A DNA stretch of 64,000 bases from Chryseobacterium limigenitum. Lineage in GTDB: Bacteria; Bacteroidota; Bacteroidia; Flavobacteriales; Weeksellaceae. The DNA lies in the NCBI RefSeq assembly GCF_900114875.1, contig NZ_FPKW01000003.1, forward strand, positions 62,001 through 126,000, in the 5' to 3' direction. Positions within the stretch are counted from its first letter, which is position 1. Each line of letters opens with the position of its first letter. Under the pieces are notes generated by a model. That model was given only the letters and a program-made list of their open reading frames with translations. It was not told the origin of the DNA and ran no database searches. Shown piece after piece: positions 8,444 through 16,999 of this stretch. The translations under genes and the position numbers were made by a program.

Positions 8444-9796
8444 CTATATACACAATTCTACAAGCAATTCTATAGATTTTCGTAATTCTATTTCTGTAAA
8501 TGTTTGAGCTGGATTAGGATGATCAATGGCATTTCTAATATATGTACTTAATGTGTCATAAGTTGTTCCGTGAGGATTAGATGACTGTTTATTATGATCA
8601 GTAGCTACATATTTTGGGTGTTGTTTAATGTAATCATCTGTTGCTTTAACAGACGTTAGAGCATTTTTTTGTTGTAAATATCCATACAATTCTATATGAA
8701 AATCATTTGAAGGCATATCGAATGCGATGTAATTTGTTTCGGCATCTGTAATACTGGGTAAAATAGTAGGTGTATCAACTCGTTTAGAAGTTATAACTCC
8801 GTTTTCACATTTTAAAATTATAACTAAATGATTGTTTTTATTGCCTAAAGCATTTCTTAAAACTAGTTCTGAGTGCGTGGCAAAAAATAGTTGAGTTTTT
8901 TGTACGGTGTTATCAATGAATAGATTTTTGTAAAAGTCCAAAATCTTTTTTTGCCATTTTGGGTGCATACTGATTTCTGGCTCATCGATCATAACTATTG
9001 AATTTTCAAGTTTTTTCAAGTTTTTTAAAAGAAAACTTCCCCTAAAAACTATTTGTTTTTCTCCTGTACTTAAATTATCAATACTGATGTCTGTCCCATT
9101 CTTTTCGAAAAAGACATGCATTTCTTGATCTAAGATTCTAGTATTTTTATACTTAAGATTTTCAAAAAAACTATTAAATGCATTTTTAAATCTATATATT
9201 TTTGATAATGGATAAAAATCAGCCCAACTCAAATTAGCAATTTTGTTTCTTTCTGTAAAATCATGGTTATCCTGATGTTCAATATCTACGATTAGTTGTT
9301 TTAATGATGTGAAATTTTCGTCCTTATCATTGTCGTACTTCTGGGTGTCCAAATCTTGAAAGGTAGTTGACTGAATTTTACCTGTATGATAATCAGCTCT
9401 AGCTTTTGAAAACACACAACCATAATGTCTAATGTCAAGATTATTTTCCTGTATTTCATGAGGACGATTACTCTTATTTGAATAAACATATGATACGCTG
9501 CCTTGTTCTACATCTATCCTAGAGTGATACCCTTCATAATTTCTATTTGTTGGTTCGTTAGTTTGGACAGCTTGATAAACTTTATTATTAATTGAGTATT
9601 CTATATATTCAAAATCTTTGAAAGATCCAATATTAAGGAAAGTGCTAATTGACTTTAATATTGTTGTTTTGCCACATCCATTTTCCCCAACAAAAAGGAC
9701 GTTATCAAAGGTTTTATTATTTCCAGTATTTGTCAGATCAAGTTCTAAATCTCCTAATATAGGATGATTATCCCATTTAACTTTTGTAATTTTCAT
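8444..9796 (-). CDS. AAA family (ABC/OLD-like) ATPase with C-terminal HEPN-like motif
   Basis: A 450-residue ATPase of the RecF/SMC-like AAA15/AAA21 type. Walker A is GENGCGKT (37-44), the ABC signature LSTGEK begins at 242, Walker B is SIVMIDEPE (Asp271-Glu272) and the switch histidine is His308 in FATHSE. No TOPRIM nuclease domain follows. Instead the last 45 residues contain YIRNAIDHPNP, with Arg421 to His426 matching the Rx4H catalytic pattern of HEPN RNases. Related ATPases act in anti-phage systems. It starts 18 nt after the M3 peptidase gene, with no obvious partner gene. A defence role is inference. Confidence 0.85.
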   Translation of the reverse strand: MKITKVKWDNHPILGDLELDLTNTGNNKTFDNVLFVGENGCGKTTILKSISTFLNIGSFKDFEYIEYSINNKVYQAVQTNEPTNRNYEGYHSRIDVEQGSVSYVYSNKSNRPHEIQENNLDIRHYGCVFSKARADYHTGKIQSTTFQDLDTQKYDNDKDENFTSLKQLIVDIEHQDNHDFTERNKIANLSWADFYPLSKIYRFKNAFNSFFENLKYKNTRILDQEMHVFFEKNGTDISIDNLSTGEKQIVFRGSFLLKNLKKLENSIVMIDEPEISMHPKWQKKILDFYKNLFIDNTVQKTQLFFATHSELVLRNALGNKNNHLVIILKCENGVITSKRVDTPTILPSITDAETNYIAFDMPSNDFHIELYGYLQQKNALTSVKATDDYIKQHPKYVATDHNKQSSNPHGTTYDTLSTYIRNAIDHPNPAQTFTEIELRKSIELLVELCI

Positions 9797-9814
9797 ATAT
9801 TAATTATATTTATT

Positions 9815-11857
9815 CTACCCAAACGCCCTCTTCAACAAACTTTCCACTTTCGGCTCACTTCCTCTGAAATTCTTATACAATTCCATTGGATCTTTTGTTC
9901 CGCCGGAAGAAAGGAGAACTTTATATTTTGCGGCAATTTCGGGATTGAAAATTCCGTTTTCTTTAAAATATTGGAACGCATCTGCATCCAAAACTTCTGC
10001 CCATTTGTAAGAATAATATCCCGCAGAATATCCCCCTTGGAAAATATGTGAAAAACTTGGGCTCATCGCTGTTTCCGGATTCGCCGGATAAAGCTGGGTA
10101 GCTTTTGTGTAACCATCCTCAAACTCTTTCACGCTTTTACCCTCCAACTCTCCAACTTTCGTATGAAAGTTCATATCCAAAATTCCGAAACCTAGTTGTC
10201 TCATTGTCTGATAGCCTTCCATAAAGTTTTTAGAAAGAGCAATTTTCTCGATTTTTTCGTCTGGAAGAATTTCACCTGTTTTATAATGCTTGGCGAAAGT
10301 TTTTAAGAACTCAGGTTCGTAACAGAAATTCTCTAGGAATTGAGACGGTAATTCTACAAAATCCCATTTTACAGAAGTTCCGGAAAGAGTAGGATATTGC
10401 GTATTAGCCAACATTCCGTGAAGAGCATGACCAAATTCATGGAATAAAGTCGTCACTTCCTGGAACGTCAACAAACTTGGTGTATCTTTTGTCGGTTTGC
10501 TGAAATTACAAACAATAGAAATATGCGGACGGGAATTTTCACCGTCTTTTTTGTACTGATTTTTATAGCTCGTCATCCAAGCTCCGGCTCTTTTGCCTTT
10601 TCTTGGGAAATAGTCTACGTAAAGCAAAGCTTTGTTATTGGTTGCTGGTTGTTGGTTGCCAGCCTGAATTTCTTTTACTTCGTAAACTTTTACGTCTTCA
10701 TGGTATTTAGGGATGTCATTTCTCTCCTCAAAAGTTAATCCGAAGAGTCGTTTTGCCAATCCAAAAACAGCTTCCTGAACCTGATCTAAAGGGAAATAAG
10801 GTTTTAATTCCTCATCGTTTAAATCATATTTTGCTTTACGAAGTTTTTCGGCATAATAAGCGTGATCGTAGCCTTGTATTTCGTCAATTCCATCGGCTTT
10901 TGCTAATGATTTTAACTCTTCAATTTCTTTTTCCGCGTAAGGTTTAGCTTTCGTCAATAATTCATTTAAAAAGTCTAATACTTTTGTCGGAGATTTTGCC
11001 ATTCTTTCTTCCAAAACATAATCTGCATACGTTGAATAGCCTAATAATTCTGCTTTTTGCTGTTTTAACTGAAGAAGTTCTTTTATTAAATTTTGATTGT
11101 CAAATTCACCGCCGTCAAAAGATTTTTTGCCGTTTGCCAATGCGATTTCTTTTCTCAACTCACGGTTTTCAGCATAGGTCATCAACGGAAGATAACTTGG
11201 ATATTGTAACGTAATCACCCAACCTTCAAGTTCTCTTTCTTTAGCTTCTTCAGCGTATTGTTCAATGATCGCTTCAGGAATTCCCGCTAAATCATTTTTG
11301 TTAATAATATGCTTGAAATAATTATTGGTTGAAGCCAACACATTTTGTCCGAATTGAAGGGACTTTAAAGACAAATCCATGCTGATTTTCTTCAATTTTT
11401 CTTTGTCTTCTTCATTTAATAAAGCACCGCTTCTCACAAAACCTTTATATGTTTCATTTAAAAGCATTTGCTGTTCTTCATTAAGATTGTATTTCTCTTT
11501 TTCGTCGTAAACTTTTTTAATTTTACTGAAAAGAGCTTCGTTTTGAGAAACTTTTGATGAATATTCTGTTAAAATTGGCGAAACATCCTGTGCGATCTGT
11601 TGAAGTTCATCACTTGTTTCTGCAGAATTTAAATTAAAAAATATATTGGAAACGGCATCCAATTGCTCTCCGGAATACGCCAATACTTCAATCACATTTT
11701 CAAAAGTTGGTTCTTCTGAGTTATTCACAATCGCGTTGATTTCTTCTTCTGATGTTTGAATTAATTCTTTAAAAGCGGGAAGATAATCTTCATTTTTAAT
11801 AGAATTGAATGGAGCTGAATGATATGGTGTGTTAAATTTTTCTGTTAAAATATTCAT
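9815..11857 (-). CDS. dcp: M3-family zinc metallopeptidase (peptidyl-dipeptidase Dcp-like)
   Basis: Cytoplasmic oligopeptidase removing dipeptides from peptide C-termini. The 680-residue product has the M3 zinc site His473-Glu-Phe-Gly-His477 (HEFGH) with a third ligand at Glu502 (DFVELPSQ). I chose the ATG at 11857 over the in-frame ATG at 11980 because MNILTEKFNTPYHSAPF is the normal family N-terminus and a promoter (-7 box 11925-11918) lies inside the extra 41 codons. Residues about 398-408 (QAGNQQPATNN) form a loop insertion encoded by a 7-nt-periodic repeat. The AAA ATPase gene follows after 18 nt. Confidence 0.92.
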   Translation of the reverse strand: MNILTEKFNTPYHSAPFNSIKNEDYLPAFKELIQTSEEEINAIVNNSEEPTFENVIEVLAYSGEQLDAVSNIFFNLNSAETSDELQQIAQDVSPILTEYSSKVSQNEALFSKIKKVYDEKEKYNLNEEQQMLLNETYKGFVRSGALLNEEDKEKLKKISMDLSLKSLQFGQNVLASTNNYFKHIINKNDLAGIPEAIIEQYAEEAKERELEGWVITLQYPSYLPLMTYAENRELRKEIALANGKKSFDGGEFDNQNLIKELLQLKQQKAELLGYSTYADYVLEERMAKSPTKVLDFLNELLTKAKPYAEKEIEELKSLAKADGIDEIQGYDHAYYAEKLRKAKYDLNDEELKPYFPLDQVQEAVFGLAKRLFGLTFEERNDIPKYHEDVKVYEVKEIQAGNQQPATNNKALLYVDYFPRKGKRAGAWMTSYKNQYKKDGENSRPHISIVCNFSKPTKDTPSLLTFQEVTTLFHEFGHALHGMLANTQYPTLSGTSVKWDFVELPSQFLENFCYEPEFLKTFAKHYKTGEILPDEKIEKIALSKNFMEGYQTMRQLGFGILDMNFHTKVGELEGKSVKEFEDGYTKATQLYPANPETAMSPSFSHIFQGGYSAGYYSYKWAEVLDADAFQYFKENGIFNPEIAAKYKVLLSSGGTKDPMELYKNFRGSEPKVESLLKRAFG
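10633..10660 (-). repeat. Heptameric repeat inside the M3 peptidase coding sequence
   Basis: Read on the coding strand, four 7-nt units follow one another: GGCAACC, AACAACC, AGCAACC, AATAACA. They are read in frame and encode the Gly/Asn/Gln/Pro-rich loop ending near residue 408. The same AAC-every-7 pattern recurs at 13262-13306 and 32107-32144. Confidence 0.75.
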
Positions 11858-11917
11858 TTTTCTATTTTTTAATAAGTGTAAATGTAATAATTCGTATTGA
11901 TTTGATGGTGGAATTCT

Positions 11918-11950
11918 CAAAAATAATGCCTCAATGAAAAGGTATGACAA
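11918..11950 (-). promoter_or_regulatory. Promoter of the M3 peptidase gene
   Basis: On the minus strand TTG (11950-11948), 22 nt, then TATTTTTG (11925-11918). The leader to the ATG at 11857 would be about 55 nt. Its position argues against the longer ORF start at 11980. Confidence 0.6.
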
Positions 11951-12072
11951 AAATGCTTTATCTTTAATTAATCTTGTCATATGAAAAGTTGAGATAAAGG
12001 CGGAATGATTAATTTTGACAACAGAGTTATAACTTAATGATGTTAAAAATTTAACCCTAAATATTTTAAACT

Positions 12073-12606
12073 ATGAAAACAATCTTAAAAATTATTGGCG
12101 TAATTGTTCTTTTAATCATCGGATATGCCATAATTGCGATGCTGGCTTTTGGTAAGAATTATCATTATGAAAAATCCATGGTCATAAATGCTCCGAAAGA
12201 AAAAGTGTGGCAGCAGATAAGCTCTATGAAGGCTTTTAATGAATGGAATCCTTGGATGAAATTAGATAAAAGCATGAAAGTAACGTATACCGGAAATTCT
12301 GGAGAAGTGGGAGACAAATACTGCTGGGACAGCAAAAATGATGATGCAGGAGCGGGTTGTCAGGAAATTAAAGAGCTGGTCTTAAATGAAAAGCAAAAAA
12401 CAGAAATGACCTTTATAAAACCTTTTGAAGGGCAGGCAACCTCCGAGATCGTTTTATCTCCTGAAGGAAATGCTACAAAAGTACTCTGGACGATGGACAC
12501 CGAGCAAGATCCTATGATGAAAATAATGAGACCAATGATGGATTACCAGATGGGGAAATCCTACGAAGAGGGTTTGAATAATTTGAAAGCGTTGGCAGAA
12601 AAATAA
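12073..12606 (+). CDS. SRPBCC (polyketide cyclase/START-like) protein with N-terminal membrane anchor
   Basis: A 177-residue protein. Residues about 5-27 form one transmembrane helix, followed by a START/SRPBCC fold beginning KSMVINAPKEKVWQQISSMKAFNEWNPWMK, the classic opening strand and helices. The domain binds hydrophobic ligands, and this group has no defined substrate. The stop is followed at once by a strong terminator, and the gene appears to be transcribed alone, divergently from the M3 peptidase gene. Confidence 0.85.
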   Translation: MKTILKIIGVIVLLIIGYAIIAMLAFGKNYHYEKSMVINAPKEKVWQQISSMKAFNEWNPWMKLDKSMKVTYTGNSGEVGDKYCWDSKNDDAGAGCQEIKELVLNEKQKTEMTFIKPFEGQATSEIVLSPEGNATKVLWTMDTEQDPMMKIMRPMMDYQMGKSYEEGLNNLKALAEK

Positions 12607-12611
12607 AAATT

Positions 12612-12638
12612 AGCCTTGTAGATTCTACAGGGCTTTTT
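12612..12638 (+). terminator. Terminator after SRPBCC gene
   Basis: AGCCTTGTAG and CTACAGGGCT form a 10-bp stem with one G-U pair and a 3-nt loop, followed by five T. Confidence 0.85.
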
Positions 12639-12755
12639 CAATGGGGGCTCTTTATTAAAAGTTATATGTAAATATTTTGTCTATTTGAAGTTTTTAGAAA
12701 TTCAAAAATAAAATATTATTCAAAAAAATATTATCTTTATGTAAAGATTAGATGT

Positions 12756-13205
12756 ATGGAGAAGACCGTATTTGAGAAAAATGCCATAAGAAACTTTGTA
12801 AAGACCATTATTGCCGAAAAAATCGAAAAGCTTAAAAATTTTATCGAGTTTACGTTGGATGCAACCCGTGATATTAAAAAAACTCCGAAATATGACAGTA
12901 TGAGGGAGGAAATGCAGGAGGAAATTTACCAGATGCAAAGACAATTGGGAGCTCTAAATGATCTTCAGCGAAATATGTCAAAAGTTCTGAATAATGCCAC
13001 AGAAAGAGTGCAGTTGGGTTCGATTGTAATTACCAATAAAGCTCGCTTTTATATATCAGTGTCCTTGGGAGAGTTCTTTTTTGAGGGAGATCGCTTTTAC
13101 GCTATTTCCTCGGAAAGCCCGATGGCTAAAAAAATGATGGGCATGAAGCCAGGAGACGATTTTACCCTCAATAAAATTCATCAGGAAATTTTGGAAGTAT
13201 TATAA
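12756..13205 (+). CDS. GreA/GreB-like protein
   Basis: A 149-residue protein. The N-terminal half is a charged coiled coil (about residues 18-85) and the C-terminal half matches the GreA/GreB C-terminal domain: VQLGSIVITN, then YAISSESPMAKKMMGMKPGDDFTLN, equivalent to the S-P-(L/M)-A-x2-(L/M)-x-G-x3-G-D block of Gre factors. Gre factors rescue backtracked RNA polymerase through acidic residues at the coiled-coil tip. Whether this divergent protein cleaves transcripts is unknown. The stop is followed within a few bases by a heptameric repeat. Confidence 0.75.
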   Translation: MEKTVFEKNAIRNFVKTIIAEKIEKLKNFIEFTLDATRDIKKTPKYDSMREEMQEEIYQMQRQLGALNDLQRNMSKVLNNATERVQLGSIVITNKARFYISVSLGEFFFEGDRFYAISSESPMAKKMMGMKPGDDFTLNKIHQEILEVL

Positions 13206-13206
13206 G

Positions 13207-13234
13207 AGTCATTAGTTATAAATTATGAGTTATT
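13207..13234 (+). repeat. Heptameric repeat at the stop codon of the GreA/B-like gene
   Basis: AGTCATT, AGTTATA, AATTATG, AGTTATT follow in strict 7-nt register, starting one base after the TAA (13203-13205). A similar AGTTATT/AATTACA series is at 51783-51803. Confidence 0.6.
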
Positions 13235-13261
13235 TTTCCGTGCTGTCAATCAATTTTTATT

Positions 13262-13306
13262 AACTCGGAACACAAAACCAGCAACTCGCAACCGTCAACG
13301 ATCAAC
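13262..13306 (+). repeat. Heptameric AACNNNN repeat upstream of nitroreductase gene
   Basis: Six consecutive 7-nt units each starting AAC (AACTCGG, AACACAA, AACCAGC, AACTCGC, AACCGTC, AACGATC) plus a final AAC. The array ends 8 bases before the -7 box of the next gene. Confidence 0.8.
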
Positions 13307-13313
13307 TTTTTCG

Positions 13314-13321
13314 TAATTTTG
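13314..13321 (+). promoter_or_regulatory. -7 box of the nitroreductase gene, five bases from the ATG
   Basis: TAATTTTG matches TAnnTTTG. Only catct separates it from the ATG at 13327, so the transcript should be leaderless or nearly so. Confidence 0.55.
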
Positions 13322-13326
13322 CATCT

Positions 13327-13839
13327 ATGAATAAAGCAGAAGTTTTAAAAGAAATCATAGAGCAAAGAAAAAGCATCTTTCCAAAAGATTACACTGAAAC
13401 CGAAATGTCTCAGGAAATTATCGAAGAAATCCTGAATTCAGCGACATTTGCTCCCAATCACAAACGTACAAAACCTTGGCGATTTAAAGTTTTCAAAGGG
13501 GAAGAAAAAGCAAAATTAGCTTCCGAAATGCAGGCTATTTATAAAGCTTCTCAGCCTGAGCAATTATTTTTAGAGAAAAAATATAATGATATTGGCTTTA
13601 AAATTAATAAAGCTGATGCTGTTGCTTCAATCATTGTGAATTTCAGCGGAATGGTTCCTGAATGGGAAGAGATCGCTGCTGTTTCAATGGCGGTTCAAAA
13701 TATGTATCTTACTTGCACGGCAAATAAGATCGGCTGTTATTGGAGTTCCCCTAAAATCGTAGATCTATTGAAAGAATCTCTGACGATCGAAGAGAATCAG
13801 AAATGTCTTGGGCTTTTCTACATGGGAAAAGTTGATTAA
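13327..13839 (+). CDS. Nitroreductase-family FMN oxidoreductase
   Basis: A 170-residue flavoprotein of the NfnB/YdjA type. The N-terminal EIIEQRKSIFPKDYTE and the ILNSATFAPNHKRTKPWRFKVF block match the family FMN-phosphate-binding region (R-S/K-x3-F ... A-P-x4-PW/RF). The later GCYWSSPKIV replaces the usual G-x-W-x-T/S block. It uses NAD(P)H to reduce nitro or quinone compounds; the natural substrate is not known. The start at 13327 is fixed by the promoter box immediately upstream. Confidence 0.85.
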   Translation: MNKAEVLKEIIEQRKSIFPKDYTETEMSQEIIEEILNSATFAPNHKRTKPWRFKVFKGEEKAKLASEMQAIYKASQPEQLFLEKKYNDIGFKINKADAVASIIVNFSGMVPEWEEIAAVSMAVQNMYLTCTANKIGCYWSSPKIVDLLKESLTIEENQKCLGLFYMGKVD

Positions 13840-13927
13840 TCTAACAATGAAAGCCTCTTAAAGAGTTGTTGCATTACTACATTGATAAATTGTTACATTT
13901 ATTAATCGTAGAATTGAAAATTTTATT

Positions 13928-13935
13928 TATCTTTG
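13928..13935 (+). promoter_or_regulatory. -7 box of the rpsP-rimM operon
   Basis: TATCTTTG, a perfect TAnnTTTG match, lies 49 nt upstream of the rpsP ATG (13984). No well-spaced TTG was found upstream. Confidence 0.6.
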
Positions 13936-13983
13936 CACTCTTAAATATTTAACTGGGACGAGTTCCCATAAAATTCAAACATT

Positions 13984-14556
13984 ATGTCAGTAAAAATCAG
14001 ATTACAAAGACACGGATCAAAAGGGAGACCTTTTTTCCACATCGTGGTTGCAGATGCTAGAGCTAGAAGAGATGGTAGATTCATCGAGAAACTAGGTACT
14101 TACAACCCAATTACTAACCCTGCGACTATCGATTTGAACGTTGATGCTGCTGTAAAGTGGTTAAACAACGGTGCTCAGCCAACTGATACTGCAAGAGCTA
14201 TTCTTTCTTACAAAGGAGCACTTTACAAAAAACACTTACAAGGTGGTGTTGCTAAAGGATCTTTTGACGAGGCTGAAGCTGAAAAAAGATTTGCTGCTTG
14301 GGTAGATGCTAAAGAACAAAAAGTACAAGGTAAAGTAGAAGGTTTATCTAAAGCTCAAGTTGACGCTAAGAAAGCTGCTTTAGAAGCTGAAGTTAAAGTA
14401 AACGAAGCTAGAGTTGCTGCTGCTGCACAAGTTATTGCTGATGCTAAAGCTGCTGAAGAAGCTGCTAACGCACCTGCTGAAGAAGTTGTTGCTGAAGCTA
14501 CTAGAGAAGGAGAAGCTCCTGCTGCTGAAACTACTGAAGAAAACACTGAAGCTTAA
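13984..14556 (+). CDS. rpsP: 30S ribosomal protein S16 with long C-terminal extension
   Basis: Small-subunit primary assembly protein. Residues 1 to about 80 are canonical S16 ([35 protein letters not shown]). Bacterial S16 is usually 80-90 residues, while this one is 190. The extra part is first basic and helical (about 90-135), then Ala/Glu-rich and acidic at the end. The codons in the tail are dominated by GCT, GAA and AAA. Extended S16 is usual in Bacteroidota as far as I know. rimM follows after 10 nt. Confidence 0.95.
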   Translation: MSVKIRLQRHGSKGRPFFHIVVADARARRDGRFIEKLGTYNPITNPATIDLNVDAAVKWLNNGAQPTDTARAILSYKGALYKKHLQGGVAKGSFDEAEAEKRFAAWVDAKEQKVQGKVEGLSKAQVDAKKAALEAEVKVNEARVAAAAQVIADAKAAEEAANAPAEEVVAEATREGEAPAAETTEENTEA

Positions 14557-14566
14557 AAATCCCTGT

Positions 14567-15109
14567 ATGCGTAAAGAAGATTGCTATTTACTAGGAAAAA
14601 TCACACGCAGACACGGCCTTGCGGGTAATGTGATCCTTAAATTGGACACAGACCAGCCCGAGCTTTACAATAAACTGGAATCAATATTCGTTGAAATCAA
14701 CGGATTATTGGTTCCTTTTTTTATTGCAAAATCATCTTGGAGTAAATTAGATGCTCTTAATCTTGCCTTTAAAAATTCTTCTGAGGCTTTGGTAGACCAA
14801 TCTTTAGGTAAAAATGTTTATTTACCCCTTACTACATTGCCGAAACTCTCAGGGAAGCAGTTTTATTATCACGAAATCATCGGATATAATATTCTTGATG
14901 AAAATGATAACGACTGTGGGGTTATCAGATCTGTAAATGATCAGACCGCTCAGGTTTACTTCGTTACAAACTTAGACGGAAAAGAGGTTGTGGTCCCTAT
15001 GATCAAAGACTGGATTCTGGAAGTAGATAGAGAAGAAAGAATCATCAAAATGCAACTTCCCGAAGGTCTTATCGATGTCTTTTTAGTTCCTTCTAAAAAA
15101 GACGAATAA
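14567..15109 (+). CDS. rimM: 16S rRNA-processing/ribosome maturation factor RimM
   Basis: Binds S19 and helps mature the 30S head. The 180-residue product opens with the RimM N-domain signature MRKEDCYLLGKITRRHGLAGNV and ends with a PRC-barrel containing KEVVVPMIKDWILEVD. The open frame extends upstream to 14414 only because the rpsP tail is compositionally biased; the Leu/Lys-only translation there is not real. Coupling to rpsP is the classical arrangement. Confidence 0.94.
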   Translation: MRKEDCYLLGKITRRHGLAGNVILKLDTDQPELYNKLESIFVEINGLLVPFFIAKSSWSKLDALNLAFKNSSEALVDQSLGKNVYLPLTTLPKLSGKQFYYHEIIGYNILDENDNDCGVIRSVNDQTAQVYFVTNLDGKEVVVPMIKDWILEVDREERIIKMQLPEGLIDVFLVPSKKDE

Positions 15110-15132
15110 TTTCTTTTTTTTTTTCAAAGGTT

Positions 15133-15161
15133 CAATTAACTTTTGACCATTCACTTATTCA
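15133..15161 (-). repeat. Heptameric TNAATNN repeat downstream of serine hydrolase gene
   Basis: On the minus strand TGAATAA, one extra G, TGAATGG, TCAAAAG, TTAATTG. The stretch between this array and the TAA of the serine hydrolase (15188-15186) also reads roughly in 7-nt steps (TAAATAA, TTGGTAA, TGAGAAT). It lies between two convergent genes. Confidence 0.55.
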
Positions 15162-15185
15162 CAATATATTCTCATTACCAATTAT

Positions 15186-16853
15186 TTATTGCTCATAAAC
15201 TGCGGGTAATAGATATTCCTCAACTATTTTTTCAGATTGTGGATGAGCATATGCTTTATTATAGGCTTTTGCTGTAACGACGATCACTAAAGGAATTTCT
15301 GTGAACATAATGATTTTATTACCACCATTTCCACTGCATTGATAGGCCTCAAAACTTTTGCCATCAACCTTATATACTTTTCTCCAAAATAAGTATCCGT
15401 AACCTTCAAAGTCTTTATTTTCAGGGAAATAATTGGTGAATGATTTTTTGATCCACGCTTTATCGATTACTTTTTTCCCATTCCAAACTCCGTTATTTTT
15501 ATACAATTGTCCGAATTTGGCAAAGTCTAAACTATTCATTTTCAGCCCTCCTGCTAGTGATATTTTATGCTGTGGAGTGTATTGCCATTTGTAATTTTTG
15601 ATTTCTAATGGATTAAAAAGTTTTTCTTTGGCATAATTTTCCAGCCCGCTTGGAACATTTTGATCTAAAATATCACCTGTAACAACAACTCCTGCTGTGA
15701 AATAGCTCCATTTCTTACCAATTTTATTATCCGTCATTGGAACATCAAGCGTAAATTTCACCCAATTATCGGTAGGGTACATGTTTTCTTCATTTCCGGG
15801 AGAATCTTCATCTTCATCGTTGCCTTCAAAGGCTGAACTCATTGTCAGTAAACTTTTTATAGTGACATTATTTTTTTCAGGAGAATAGTTTTTGAATGCT
15901 TTTAAGTCATAAAATTCACTAAGTTTTTGATCTTCATTTTTAAGATAACCGTCTTTTATAGCGATTCCCGTTAAAGCTGAAGCAAAAGATTTTCCAACCG
16001 AACGGGTATCCTGTAAACTGTCTCTTCCTGAATTATTAAAATATTCTTCAATAAGCAGTTTTCCATTTTTAATAACAACAATGCTGGTAATATCTCTGAA
16101 TCTGTTTTCTGCAATTTTCTGATTTAGATCTCTTATTTTTTCTGGGTTAAATTTTTCTGCGGAAACTTCCCATCCGCTGTTAGTCTTGATAGGCTGAAGA
16201 GCGATTTGTTTTTCACTGATATCTTTTTTAGGAACAGTTAGATTAATTTCTCCTTTTGCTATAAGGCGGCCTGTTTTTACCGATGTTGATTTTAAATAAG
16301 GCCGGATTTCTATTTTTAAAATATGATTTCCTGTTGTCAGGGCATCAATTCCACCATGAACCAGATAAAAGCGGGACCATAGATATTTGCCCCAAGAATC
16401 TTCATTGCTGGAGCTCGTTAAAGGAATTCTAAAGTTTGTTTTTATCTTTTTGTTTTCTGCTGTTCCGGCGCCTGTATTTAAATTTTCTACATAAATTAAT
16501 TTTCCATCAACATAAAAAGAGAACTGATAATTTCCCTTTTTGAGCAATTCATCAGCGGTTAGAGCAGGATCAAGTTCATGTAAATAATTAACCAAAGAAT
16601 TATCCATAAAAACTCTGATATCCAGATCTTTATCTTCCTGAAAGGTCATGCTTTTTAAAAGGTCACTTTCCTTAAGATTTTCTAAGGCGATTACTTTGTC
16701 TAAAAAAAGAACTGTATTCAAATGACCTTTCTGAACAGGATTTTCAATTTTTTCAGGAGTAATAGTGTTTTGAGCTTGTCCAAAAGATAAATTAAATATC
16801 AGTGACAGAATAAATATAGAGATTGGTTTCATTTCAATTTTAAATCTAAACAA
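15186..16853 (-). CDS. Secreted serine hydrolase, beta-lactamase/PBP4*-like family
   Basis: A 555-residue exported protein with signal peptide at about 1-27 (ending FGQAQ). Residues about 30-230 form an N-terminal region of unknown fold. The C-terminal half is a class C-like serine hydrolase: DTRSVGKSFASALTGIAI gives the SxxK motif, WSYFTAGVVV fills the YxN position imperfectly, and CSGNGGNKIIMF replaces the KTG triad. It is probably an esterase or peptidase rather than a true beta-lactamase. The promoter should lie upstream of 16853. Confidence 0.82.
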   Translation of the reverse strand: MFRFKIEMKPISIFILSLIFNLSFGQAQNTITPEKIENPVQKGHLNTVLFLDKVIALENLKESDLLKSMTFQEDKDLDIRVFMDNSLVNYLHELDPALTADELLKKGNYQFSFYVDGKLIYVENLNTGAGTAENKKIKTNFRIPLTSSSNEDSWGKYLWSRFYLVHGGIDALTTGNHILKIEIRPYLKSTSVKTGRLIAKGEINLTVPKKDISEKQIALQPIKTNSGWEVSAEKFNPEKIRDLNQKIAENRFRDITSIVVIKNGKLLIEEYFNNSGRDSLQDTRSVGKSFASALTGIAIKDGYLKNEDQKLSEFYDLKAFKNYSPEKNNVTIKSLLTMSSAFEGNDEDEDSPGNEENMYPTDNWVKFTLDVPMTDNKIGKKWSYFTAGVVVTGDILDQNVPSGLENYAKEKLFNPLEIKNYKWQYTPQHKISLAGGLKMNSLDFAKFGQLYKNNGVWNGKKVIDKAWIKKSFTNYFPENKDFEGYGYLFWRKVYKVDGKSFEAYQCSGNGGNKIIMFTEIPLVIVVTAKAYNKAYAHPQSEKIVEEYLLPAVYEQ

Positions 16854-16906
16854 AAATATAAAGCTTTGTTTAGAAAAAATAGAATAAAATTAACGTTTAT
16901 GATTTT

Positions 16907-16983
16907 CTCACAGATTTTCACAGTTGTTTATGTATAATTATTAACGTCAAGACTATGCGCAATCATCTGTGAAAATCTATGAG
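16907..16983. repeat. Long inverted repeat between serine hydrolase and AraC genes
   Basis: Arms 16907-16923 and 16967-16983 are 17 nt long and pair with one mismatch (CTCACAGATTTTCACAG against CTGTGAAAATCTATGAG), enclosing a 43-nt loop. No T-run follows, so it looks like a REP-type intergenic repeat rather than a terminator. Confidence 0.7.
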
Positions 16984-16999
16984 ACCTGTGGGCGAAAAA

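Noticed and set aside
9764..10051. 95-codon plus-strand open frame overlapping the AAA ATPase start and peptidase end
   Set aside because: It is antisense to two well-supported genes and has no family resemblance.
11858..11980. Upstream start of the M3 peptidase (41 extra codons)
   Set aside because: The extra segment contains a good promoter and does not resemble family N-termini.
14414..14566. N-terminal extension of RimM made almost only of Leu and Lys
   Set aside because: It is the other-frame reading of the biased rpsP tail; RimM starts at 14567 with a normal family N-terminus.
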